Shown: positions 37,595-45,238 of the stretch, piece by piece
Numbering within the stretch: the first letter of the stretch is position 1
Layout: each line of letters begins with the position of its first letter
NCBI GenBank assembly: GCA_031119205.1
Contig: JAVHYF010000001.1
Location: 62,001-126,000 of the forward strand
Length of the DNA stretch: 64,000 nt
DNA from: Moraxellaceae bacterium
GTDB lineage: Bacteria > Pseudomonadota > Gammaproteobacteria > Burkholderiales > Rhodocyclaceae
Direction: 5' to 3'
Notes under the pieces: model-generated
Database searches by the model: none
Told to the model about the DNA's origin: nothing
The model's input: the letters and a program-made list of their open reading frames with translations, nothing else
Position numbers and translations under genes: made by a program

Positions 37595-39369
37595 GCCGCC
37601 TTGTAGTGGATGCTGCGTTGGGTCTGGTCGACGACCAGCCAGCTGCCGTCTGCCAGCAGGGTGCGCTGGGCTGCCGATGCAGGCAGGCGCAGGATGAAGC
37701 AGGTGCCTGTGCCGGAAGTGGTCGACACGGTGACGTCGCCCCGCAGGGCGCGCAGGGTTTCACGCACGACATCGAGGCCGACGCCTCGGCCAGACACGCG
37801 GGTGATGTCCCGCGCGGTGGAGAAGCCTGGCGAGAAGATCAGCTCCAGCAATTCCGCCTCGCTGTGACACGCGTCGGCCCGCAGCAAGCCGCGCTCCACG
37901 GCACGCTGGCGCAGTTGTTCGGGATCGATGCCACGCCCGTCGTCTGCGAGGTTCATCAACAGGCTGTCGCCGTCGCGTTGCAGGCTGACGGTAATGCGGC
38001 CGCAACGCGGCTTGCCCACCGCCTCGCGTTCGGCAGGCGTCTCGATGCCGTGGTCGAGGGCATTGCGCAGCAGATGCAGCACCACTTCGCCCAGGCGCTC
38101 CACCTGCAGGCGGTCTACTTCCAGCTCCTCGCCCTGCAGACTGAGCTCCACTTCCTTGCCCAGCTCGCGCGCCAGGTCACGCAATGCGCGGTGCGAGCGG
38201 CGGAAGGCCTCGCGCACGGGCAGCATCAACAAACGACGTGCAGTCCCTACCGCCTCACCGGCCAGCACGTCCATCGCCTCCAGCTCGCCCTGCAGGGAGA
38301 CGCCACCACGTCCGGCCTGGGTCTGCACGTTGCGGGCCACCTGGGCCATGTTGAACACCAGAGCCAGCAGTTCCTCCAGCGACTCGCGCGGTACCCGCAC
38401 AGTCTCCACCTCGCCGGCCTGGCGGGCACGGTTGTCAGCCTGCTTCTCGACGGCAGCACTCACCAGCTCCGCGTCGACGAAGCCAGCATCCACCAGCACC
38501 TCACCGATGCTGCGCGGATGCGCGCCAGAGGCCTGCAAGGCCAGCGCGCGACGCATCTCCTCGTCGGTGATCGCGCCCACCTCGACCAGCAACTCGGCCA
38601 GACGCTGCCGCCCCTCGGGCAACGCACGGATACGCGACAGCAACGCACGCTGCCGCGAGGCTGGCGGGTGCATGCGCAGATGGCAGTCGCTGCGCACGAA
38701 GGCGAACACCTGCTCGATGTCGGCCTTGTCAGCGCTGGTTTCAAGCTGGACAGTGAAGCTCAGGTAGCAGTCTTCCGGCTGGTACTGCGCGGCAGGCGGA
38801 AGCCGCTCATCATGCACCTTCAGGTCGACGATGCGGCCGAGGTGCGCAAGGTGATGCAGGAAGTACGCGGGGTCCAGCCCCTGGCGCAGCACGCCGGGCT
38901 CGAACGACAGTTCGAGCGTCCACACTTCCGCATCCGCGTCGTCAGGCACGGCGTCCATACGGACGGGCGCCAGGTCTGTATAGCGAGCCAGTGTTTCCTG
39001 CACGCGCAGGCATTCGGCCTCGTAGAGGCGCAGGCCGGCCGGGTCGCCAAGCGACCACGAACCCACCAGCTTGCGCAGCAGGTCGACGGCCACCAGCAGG
39101 TCGCTGACGGGTACAGCGGCAGCAACCAGTGCGCCGCTGCGCAGTTGCTCCAGCACGCTCTCGAGTGCGTGGGCCAGCTGCTCGATTGCGCTCAGCCCCA
39201 TCATGCCGGCGCTGCCTTTGAGGGTATGCGCGCTGCGCAGCAATGCGTCCGCCAGGGCGATGTCGTCCGGATTGCGTTCCAGCTGCAGCAGCAGGCTCTC
39301 CAGCAGAGCCAGCTGCTCTCCGCTTTCGCTCAGGAAGCTGCTGTCGAAGTCGTCGCCGGCCACGCTCAC
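37591..39369 (-). CDS. CheA-type histidine kinase without a CheW-like P5 domain
   Basis: This 592-residue kinase has an Hpt domain with His48 (RSAHTLKGSAG), a conserved region typical of one CheA subgroup (about 145-235), a dimerisation-like helix region (about 322-400), and a HATPase domain with N box HLLRNALDHGIE, DDGRGID and SGRGVGLDVV. Residues 254-280 and 287-310 form two similar motifs (RLAELLVEVGAITDEEMRRAL; SIGEVLVDAGFVDAELVSAAV) resembling MshEN/GspE N-terminal repeats. The chain ends about 30 residues after the ATPase, so the P5 domain that docks CheW and receptors is missing or only a stub. Start is GTG 39369, directly after the STAS stop. Coupling to normal receptor arrays is therefore doubtful. 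Confidence 0.85.
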   Translation of the reverse strand: MSVAGDDFDSSFLSESGEQLALLESLLLQLERNPDDIALADALLRSAHTLKGSAGMMGLSAIEQLAHALESVLEQLRSGALVAAAVPVSDLLVAVDLLRKLVGSWSLGDPAGLRLYEAECLRVQETLARYTDLAPVRMDAVPDDADAEVWTLELSFEPGVLRQGLDPAYFLHHLAHLGRIVDLKVHDERLPPAAQYQPEDCYLSFTVQLETSADKADIEQVFAFVRSDCHLRMHPPASRQRALLSRIRALPEGRQRLAELLVEVGAITDEEMRRALALQASGAHPRSIGEVLVDAGFVDAELVSAAVEKQADNRARQAGEVETVRVPRESLEELLALVFNMAQVARNVQTQAGRGGVSLQGELEAMDVLAGEAVGTARRLLMLPVREAFRRSHRALRDLARELGKEVELSLQGEELEVDRLQVERLGEVVLHLLRNALDHGIETPAEREAVGKPRCGRITVSLQRDGDSLLMNLADDGRGIDPEQLRQRAVERGLLRADACHSEAELLELIFSPGFSTARDITRVSGRGVGLDVVRETLRALRGDVTVSTTSGTGTCFILRLPASAAQRTLLADGSWLVVDQTQRSIHYKAA

Positions 39370-39651
39370 TCAGACTTCCCCCGCCACGCCCATGTCGAGT
39401 CGGTAGAACTCCAGCAAGGCCTGCACTTCGGGGCGGACGTCTTCGAGCCGCAAGCTCATGCGGCGAGCCACCGTTTCCCTTCGCAGCATCAGCAGCATCT
39501 GCACGCCGGCGCTGTCGATGCGGGCGGCGCTGGCCAGGCTCAGGCTGAGGTCGGTGTCGGGCGCAAGGCTGGCCAGCAGGCGCGGCCACCATTCGGCCAC
39601 ACGATGTACGGTGAGATCGCCTTCGAGTTCTATCCTGCAATGCGTCGCCAC
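39370..39651 (-). CDS. STAS-domain protein
   Basis: This 93-residue single STAS domain resembles anti-sigma-factor antagonists. The motif RIDSAGVQMLLML places Ser47 at the usual phosphorylation position. It starts with GTG 39651, with GGAG upstream, and its stop abuts the cheA start. As first gene of STAS-cheA-cheB, it probably acts as a partner or switch for this kinase. No anti-sigma kinase is visible nearby. Confidence 0.85.
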   Translation of the reverse strand: MATHCRIELEGDLTVHRVAEWWPRLLASLAPDTDLSLSLASAARIDSAGVQMLLMLRRETVARRMSLRLEDVRPEVQALLEFYRLDMGVAGEV

Positions 39652-39773
39652 GGTTCGCTCCAGGGGGTCGCCCCATCCTGCCGATGCGGGCTTACCCTAG
39701 TGATTTCGGTAAGCGTTTCCACCGGCGCAGCGCCCTGCCCTTTGGTACGGGCACCACTCTCGATTTGTCAGAC

Positions 39774-40610
39774 ATGAATGAACCCTTCATCTGGCTGGAG
39801 CCACCGCCCGGTGAGGCAGTCAGACAGCGCCTGCGCGTCGTCCGCTGTGTCGCACAGGGACATAGCGCCTGGCAGTCCTGGGCGGTCTGGGACAGCCCGG
39901 ACCACGGCCGCCTGTACTGTCTGGACGGCCACGCCATGGCCGCGACTGCTGACGAACACCTGTGCCACGAGCCGCTGGTGCATCCGCCCGGACTCGCCCA
40001 TCCAGCCTTGTGCGACGCCCTCGTGCTGGGCGGCGGGGATGGGGCCTCGGCGCGCGAGCTGCTCAAATACCCGCAACTGCTCAGCGTGACCGTCGCCGAG
40101 CTGGACGCCGAAGTCGTGGAGATGACCCGCCGCTGGTTGCCCGGCATGCCGGCGGGTGCTTTCGACGACCCGCGCCTGCAGTTGCGCATCGGCGATGCGC
40201 GCGAACAGGTGGCGACGATGGCTGCCAGCTCGGTCGACCTGATCGTGTTCGACCTCACCGACCCCGAGGACAGCCCCGCCAGCGGTCTCTACGGCAACGA
40301 CTTCCTGCTGGCCTGCAAGCACGTGCTGCGTCCAGGTGGTCTGGTCAGCCTGCACCTCGGTCATCCTGACTCGCACGCCGCCCGCATCGCCACGCTGCTG
40401 GCCCGGCTGCGTTCCTGCTTCAGCATCGTGCGCATAATCCATGCGGACATACCGCTGTATGGCGGCCGCTGGCTCATGGCCTGCGCCAGCGACACCACGA
40501 ATCCGCTGGCCTGCACCCCCGCGCAGATCCGGCAGCGCATCGCTGCGCTGCGCGCGCCGTTGCGCAGCATTGATGGCGATAGCTATCTGCAACGAATGAC
40601 CAGCGCATAG
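39774..40610 (+). CDS. spermidine-synthase-like methyltransferase-fold protein
   Basis: This 278-residue protein has the SpeE-type Rossmann core: LVLGGGDGASARELLKY (co-substrate loop), VTVAELDAEVVEMTRRWLP and the gate-region motif FDLTDPEDSPASGLYGNDF. These match aminopropyltransferases, which move an aminopropyl group from decarboxylated SAM to a polyamine. ATG 39774 was chosen by homology although no ribosome site is obvious. No speD is nearby, so activity on polyamines is probable but not certain. It is divergent from the STAS gene. Confidence 0.8.
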   Translation: MNEPFIWLEPPPGEAVRQRLRVVRCVAQGHSAWQSWAVWDSPDHGRLYCLDGHAMAATADEHLCHEPLVHPPGLAHPALCDALVLGGGDGASARELLKYPQLLSVTVAELDAEVVEMTRRWLPGMPAGAFDDPRLQLRIGDAREQVATMAASSVDLIVFDLTDPEDSPASGLYGNDFLLACKHVLRPGGLVSLHLGHPDSHAARIATLLARLRSCFSIVRIIHADIPLYGGRWLMACASDTTNPLACTPAQIRQRIAALRAPLRSIDGDSYLQRMTSA

Positions 40611-40680
40611 CGCGTCGTCAATGCACGTCTGCGTGCAGGCTGTCAGAATACGGCCCCGGCACGCATCAAGGAGACGAAAC

Positions 40681-42708
40681 ATGTCCCAGCCAACCCCGGC
40701 GCTACGCTGTACTTTCCGGCTACCCGTGTTCCTCCCGGGCATCCTGATCGTCGGTCTGCTCAGCGCCCTCTGCGTGTGGTCGCCCCGGCTCGCCGAACAG
40801 ATGCTGGGCAGCGCGCAGACATGGATCACCGACAACCTGGGCTGGTTCTACACGCTGGCAGTGGCCTGCTTCATCGGTGTGCTGCTGCTGATCGCCAGCA
40901 GCCGTTTCGGGCGCATCCGCCTGGGGCCGGACGACGCCAAACCGGAGTTCGGCATGCGCGCCTGGCTGGCCATGCTGTTCGCCGCCGGCATGGGCATCGG
41001 CCTGATGTACTTCGGCGTCGGCGAGCCGATGCTGCACTACCTGGCCCCGCCGACCGCAGACGCGAAGAGCATGGACAGCGCGCGGGAAGCGCTGGAAGTC
41101 ACCTTCTTCCACTGGGGCCTGCATGCCTGGTCCATCTACGCCGTGGTGGGGCTGGTGCTGGCTTACTTCGGCTTCCGCTACAACCTGCCGCTGACGGTGC
41201 GGTCCGGCCTCTACCCGCTGCTGCGCGAACGCATCAACGGGCCCATCGGCCACGCAGTGGATGTCTTCGCGCTGTGCTGCACGATCTTCGGCATCGCCAC
41301 CACGCTCGGTTTCGGCGTCATGCAACTGTCCGCCGGCCTGCAGGAGTTGCTGGGCTGGAACACCAGCACCCAGGCTTTCCAGCTCGGCCTGATTGCCATC
41401 GTCATCAGTATGGCTGGCATCTCGGCGGCCACCGGCGTGGCGCGCGGCGTGCGCATCCTCAGCGAGATCAACATCGGCGCCGCCATCCTGCTGATGTGTT
41501 TCGTGCTGGTGACCGGCCCCACGGTGCACCTGCTCAGTGCCTTCAGCGAGAACGTCGGCAACTACCTGTTCAACCTGCTGCCGATGACCTTCCGCACCTT
41601 CACCTATGCACCGGCGCGCGATGCCGGCTGGTTCGCTGACTGGACCCTGCTGTACTGGGCCTGGTGGATATCCTGGTCGCCTTTCGTGGGGATGTTCATC
41701 GCGCGGATCTCGCGCGGACGCACGGTGCGCGAGTTCATCATCGGCGTGCTGCTGGTGCCGACCGCCTTCAACCTGCTGTGGATGACGGTGTTCGGCAACA
41801 CCGGCATCTGGCTGGACATGGGCCCGGCAGCCGGCGCACTGGGAAATGCCACCGGCAATATCGACGGCCTGCTGTTCGCGTTCCTGGACTACCTGCCGCT
41901 GTCCGGGGTCACGTCGACGCTGGCGGTGCTGCTGATCGGTCTGTTCTTCATCACCTCTGCCGACTCGGGCGCAATGGTGGTGGACAGCATCGCCAGCGGT
42001 GGCGACGAACGCTCGCCAGTGTGGCAGCGCCTGTTCTGGGCCGCGGTACTGGGCATCACCGCAGCGGCCCTGCTCGCCGCTGGCGGGCTGAAGGCACTGC
42101 AGACCATGACCCTCATCGCGGCACTGCCGTTCTGCACCATCATGCTGCTGCTGTGCGTGGGCCTGTGGCGCGGCATGTCGGTAGACCGGCTGCATTTCTC
42201 GCAGACCCTGGCGCCGGCCACGCAGTTCTGGCGCGGTGACCTGTGGTTGCGTCGCCTCGACCAGATCCTGCATCAGCCGAAGGCCGAAGACGTCGCGCGC
42301 TTCATCGCCGACACGGTTCGCCCCGCGCTGGACAAGGTGGCCGCCGAGTTGCAGCGACGTGGCGTCCATGCCACCGTGGCCCCGACCGCTGACGGTGCCC
42401 TGCAACTGGACGTCCCGCACGACACGCTGCGCAACTTCATTTATGGCGTGCGTTGTGCCACCCGCGCAGTGCCCGCATTCGCGCTGCACGATGCCAGCCT
42501 GCCAGCGTCCTCGCGCCCACACACCTTCCTGCCCGAGACCTACTTCGCCGACGGCCGCCAAGGCTACGACGTGCAGTATCTGACCGAACAGGAAATGCTG
42601 GCCGACGTGCTGCGCCAGTACGAACGTCACCTCAGCCTGGCGATGGACCCGCGCACCCACCTGTACGCCACCGCACCCGAGCACCAGCCCGGCAACGGCT
42701 CGCCCTGA
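40681..42708 (+). CDS. BCCT-family transporter, BetT-like
   Basis: This 675-residue transporter has about 12 membrane helices and then a long soluble C-terminal tail (about 505-675). It carries the BCCT marks GMGIGLMYFGVGEPMLHY and WWISWSPFVGMFIARISRGRTVREFI. Family members import choline, glycine betaine or carnitine; size and tail match E. coli BetT (677), in which the tail senses osmolality. AAGGAG precedes ATG 40681. No betaine-synthesis genes are adjacent, so the substrate is uncertain. Confidence 0.9.
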   Translation: MSQPTPALRCTFRLPVFLPGILIVGLLSALCVWSPRLAEQMLGSAQTWITDNLGWFYTLAVACFIGVLLLIASSRFGRIRLGPDDAKPEFGMRAWLAMLFAAGMGIGLMYFGVGEPMLHYLAPPTADAKSMDSAREALEVTFFHWGLHAWSIYAVVGLVLAYFGFRYNLPLTVRSGLYPLLRERINGPIGHAVDVFALCCTIFGIATTLGFGVMQLSAGLQELLGWNTSTQAFQLGLIAIVISMAGISAATGVARGVRILSEINIGAAILLMCFVLVTGPTVHLLSAFSENVGNYLFNLLPMTFRTFTYAPARDAGWFADWTLLYWAWWISWSPFVGMFIARISRGRTVREFIIGVLLVPTAFNLLWMTVFGNTGIWLDMGPAAGALGNATGNIDGLLFAFLDYLPLSGVTSTLAVLLIGLFFITSADSGAMVVDSIASGGDERSPVWQRLFWAAVLGITAAALLAAGGLKALQTMTLIAALPFCTIMLLLCVGLWRGMSVDRLHFSQTLAPATQFWRGDLWLRRLDQILHQPKAEDVARFIADTVRPALDKVAAELQRRGVHATVAPTADGALQLDVPHDTLRNFIYGVRCATRAVPAFALHDASLPASSRPHTFLPETYFADGRQGYDVQYLTEQEMLADVLRQYERHLSLAMDPRTHLYATAPEHQPGNGSP

Positions 42709-42785
42709 CGCCCGGCGGGCACACCAGCGAACCAGCCGGCGCGGAAAGCGTCCAAGCCGGCATCAGCCCTCAGCGGAGCCGCGCC

Positions 42786-42869
42786 ATGTCCCGTCGCGAA
42801 GTTCGTCGTCGTTTCCTCCATGCTGCGACGGCCATGCTCGCCGCCGCGCCGGTCGGTCTGTTGTGGGCC
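42786..42869 (+). other. Tat signal peptide coding segment, out of frame with the dioxygenase
   Basis: From ATG 42786 the frame encodes MSRREVRRRFLHAATAMLAA and continues to PVGLLWA, a good twin-arginine signal. The frame then runs on as shadow sequence to 43049, while the dioxygenase continues in the +1 frame. Removing one base in the GGGCCC run at about 42866-42871 would fuse it to …ASAQACTTATT, giving a normal cleavage site. Confidence 0.65.
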
Positions 42870-43446
42870 CAGCGCGCAGGCCTGCACCACGGCCACCACG
42901 GCCAATTGCGCCACGGATTGCGGGCCGACCGGCGCCGCTACCGAGGGGCCGTTCTATGTGCGCAACGTCGCCGTAGCGACCGACATCAACACGCGCGGTG
43001 CGCGCGGCAAGCCGATGCGGGTCACTGGTGTGGTGCTGGGCGGCGCTGACGGCAACACGCCGCTGGCCGGCGTAAAGGTGGATATCTGGCACTGTGACGC
43101 TGGCGGCGACTACCACCCGAACGGCAACGGCGACGTGAGCCGCTACAAGCCTGCCGACATCAACCTTAGGGGCAGTGGCACCACCGATGCGCAGGGCCGC
43201 TTCGCCTTCGACAGCATCGTGCCAGCCAACTATGGCAGCCGGCGCCGTCACATCCACTGGCGCTTCGAGGCGGCCGGACATCGCGCCGTGACGACCCAGA
43301 GCTACTGGCTGAACGAGAAAGGATCGCCGCAGGATCTGGGCGACTTCACCGACCGCAACGCGGAAGCCTGCCGCTGGCTGGACTTCAAGACCAATGCGCG
43401 GGGTGTGGAGGAAGGTTTCTTCGAGGTGAAGCTGGCGCGGGCCTGA
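42820..43446 (+). CDS. intradiol ring-cleavage dioxygenase-like protein, N-terminus frameshifted
   Basis: The open frame gives 208 residues with the domain TEGPFYV…VKVDIWHCDAGGDYHPNGN…PANYGSRRRHIHWRF. The Tyr in GDY, the Tyr in NYG, and the two histidines of HIH fit the non-heme iron ligands of intradiol dioxygenases. The N-terminal 25 residues in this frame look unnatural, whereas a Tat signal lies in the neighbouring frame from 42786. The real gene is therefore probably 42786-43446 with one extra base in the sequence or the genome. Exported enzymes of this type are common but poorly characterised; the substrate is unknown. Confidence 0.75.
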   Translation: MLRRPCSPPRRSVCCGPSAQACTTATTANCATDCGPTGAATEGPFYVRNVAVATDINTRGARGKPMRVTGVVLGGADGNTPLAGVKVDIWHCDAGGDYHPNGNGDVSRYKPADINLRGSGTTDAQGRFAFDSIVPANYGSRRRHIHWRFEAAGHRAVTTQSYWLNEKGSPQDLGDFTDRNAEACRWLDFKTNARGVEEGFFEVKLARA

Positions 43447-43471
43447 GCGCAGAGTGCGGGGCGGATTTGCG

Positions 43472-43573
43472 GAAAGCCGTAGAAAGCGGCTCTACCCAGA
43501 CGCATCGACGCTGACAGTACAAGCAGTACGGCAAGGAGCTGCAATGACGCCAGGGCCGCTTTCTACGGCTTTC
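43472..43573. repeat. long palindromic intergenic element, copy A
   Basis: Perfect 19-bp terminal arms (GAAAGCCGTAGAAAGCGGC at 43472-43490 with 43555-43573) enclose a centre with GACAGTAC (43513-43520) and AGTACGGCAAG, shared with copies B and C. The inner stem seen in B and C is degenerate here. The right arm reaches the first base of the minus-strand gene's stop codon (TAG, 43573-43575). Confidence 0.85.
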
Positions 43574-43923
43574 TACTGCGTTGCCCCTTCGATGGCGCGC
43601 TCGGTCGCCAGGTCCCGGATGGTCTTGCCACCCGCGAGCGGATCCGAGGCCGCGGCCGGCGCGGGGGCCGGCAGGGGCTTGGGCAACGGCGGCGTCACCA
43701 CGCTGACGGTACCACCACTGGCCAGCTCGGCCTTCACGCCGGGTGGCGGCTGGTTGCCATAGACGAGGCCGCCTTTGGCGTCGCGCCAGCGATACATCGG
43801 TACGGGCTCTGGCGCCGCGATCTGGCCCCGGATCTGCCGCCACGTCTGCGCGGGATTCCAGTCCAGGAAGTAGTACGCCGAACCGGCGGCAAGCAGCAGG
43901 AAGAGGGCGATGCGGAGGATCAT
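43573..43923 (-). CDS. DUF4124-like exported or anchored protein
   Basis: This 116-residue protein has an N-terminal hydrophobic segment (ILRIALFLLLAAGSAYYFL) and a short domain MYRWRDAKGGLVYGNQPPPGVKAE typical of DUF4124. An Ala/Pro-rich tail follows. The function of the family is unknown. Its stop codon borders repeat copy A. Confidence 0.75.
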   Translation of the reverse strand: MILRIALFLLLAAGSAYYFLDWNPAQTWRQIRGQIAAPEPVPMYRWRDAKGGLVYGNQPPPGVKAELASGGTVSVVTPPLPKPLPAPAPAAASDPLAGGKTIRDLATERAIEGATQ

Positions 43924-43993
43924 GCGGCGGGAATATAGCGCACCACCCTGCCGCTACGCCGTCCCTCCCTGCTACGGAGCCGGTGCCTGAGGC

Positions 43994-45175
43994 TCAGCCC
44001 AGCAGTTCCTGCGCGTGGTGGGCGATCATCCATTCCTCGTCGGTCGGGATGACGGCCAGCGCGACACGGCTGTCGGCCTTGTCGATACGCAGGCGGCCGC
44101 GCGTGTTGTTGGCATCGGCATCCACCGACACGCCAAACAGGCCGAGGTGCGCCAGGATGCCGGCGCGCACGGCCGGCGAGTTCTCGCCGATGCCGCCGGT
44201 GAACACGATGGCATCCAGCCCACCCGCGGCGACCGCCAGCGAGCCCAGCTCACGCGCGGCGCGGTAGCAGAACAGGTCGATCGCTTCCTTCGCTTCCGGC
44301 GCGTCGCTTTCCTGCAGCGTGCGCATGTCCTGGCTGATGCCGGACACGCCGAGCAGGCCGGACTGCTTGTAGATCAGGTTGGTCAGTTCCTTGCTGCCCC
44401 AGCCACGCGTGTCCATCAGGTACAGCATGACGCCGGGATCCAGCAGGCCGGTGCGGGTGCCCATCATCAGGCCGTCCACCGCCGTGAAGCCCATGCTGGA
44501 ACCGACGGCCTTGCGCTCGCGCAGTGCGCACATGGAGGCACCGTTGCCGAGGTGGGCTACCACCACCGAGCCTTCGGCACGCGGGCCGAGCACGCCAGGC
44601 AGCTGGCGCGCGATGTACTCGTAGGACGAGCCATGGAAACCGTAGCGCTTCACGCCTTCAGCCGTGATCGCGCGCGGAATCGCGAAGGTCTCGGCGATAG
44701 CCGGCTGGCTGCGGTGGAAAGCGGTGTCGAAGCAAGCCACCTGCGGCACATCCGGCAAACGGCGCATCAGGGTGCGCATCGGGCGCAGGTTGTGCGGCTG
44801 GTGCAGCGGCGCCAGCGGCACCAGCTTCTCCAGTTCCTCGATGTTGTCGGCGTCGATACGCAGCGGTGCGGCGAAGCTCGCGCCGCCGTGCACGACGCGG
44901 TGACCGACCGCGGCCAGCGTCAGCTTCTGTGCGTCCAGCCAGTCCAGCAAGGCATCCAGGCCAGCCTGGTGTTCTGCTTCCAGGTCCGGACCCTTCGGCA
45001 GCTCCTGGTCATGGCAGCGGTTGCCGGAGGCGTCCTTCACGAAGAAGCGCGCGTCGGCGCCGATGCCGTCCACCTGGCCACGGAAGACCGCCTGCGCACC
45101 TTCGGCCAGCGGCAGGTTGTAGACAGCGAATTTGAGGCTGGAAGAGCCGGCGTTGACGATCAGCAGGGAAGACAT
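43994..45175 (-). CDS. ackA: acetate kinase
   Basis: This 393-residue enzyme interconverts acetyl phosphate plus ADP and acetate plus ATP. Signatures LIVNAGSSSLKFAVY near the start and RYGFHGSSYEYIA are intact, as are HLGNGASM and GGIGENS. It lies 63 bases after the MaoC-Pta fusion gene in the same direction, so the two form an acyl-phosphate/ATP-yielding pair. Confidence 0.96.
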   Translation of the reverse strand: MSSLLIVNAGSSSLKFAVYNLPLAEGAQAVFRGQVDGIGADARFFVKDASGNRCHDQELPKGPDLEAEHQAGLDALLDWLDAQKLTLAAVGHRVVHGGASFAAPLRIDADNIEELEKLVPLAPLHQPHNLRPMRTLMRRLPDVPQVACFDTAFHRSQPAIAETFAIPRAITAEGVKRYGFHGSSYEYIARQLPGVLGPRAEGSVVVAHLGNGASMCALRERKAVGSSMGFTAVDGLMMGTRTGLLDPGVMLYLMDTRGWGSKELTNLIYKQSGLLGVSGISQDMRTLQESDAPEAKEAIDLFCYRAARELGSLAVAAGGLDAIVFTGGIGENSPAVRAGILAHLGLFGVSVDADANNTRGRLRIDKADSRVALAVIPTDEEWMIAHHAQELLG

Positions 45176-45238
45176 GAGGAGCTCCGCGGGAGAGGGTTGT
45201 TATCGGGACGTATGTCCGGAAGTTTTCGGAATGCGTCG

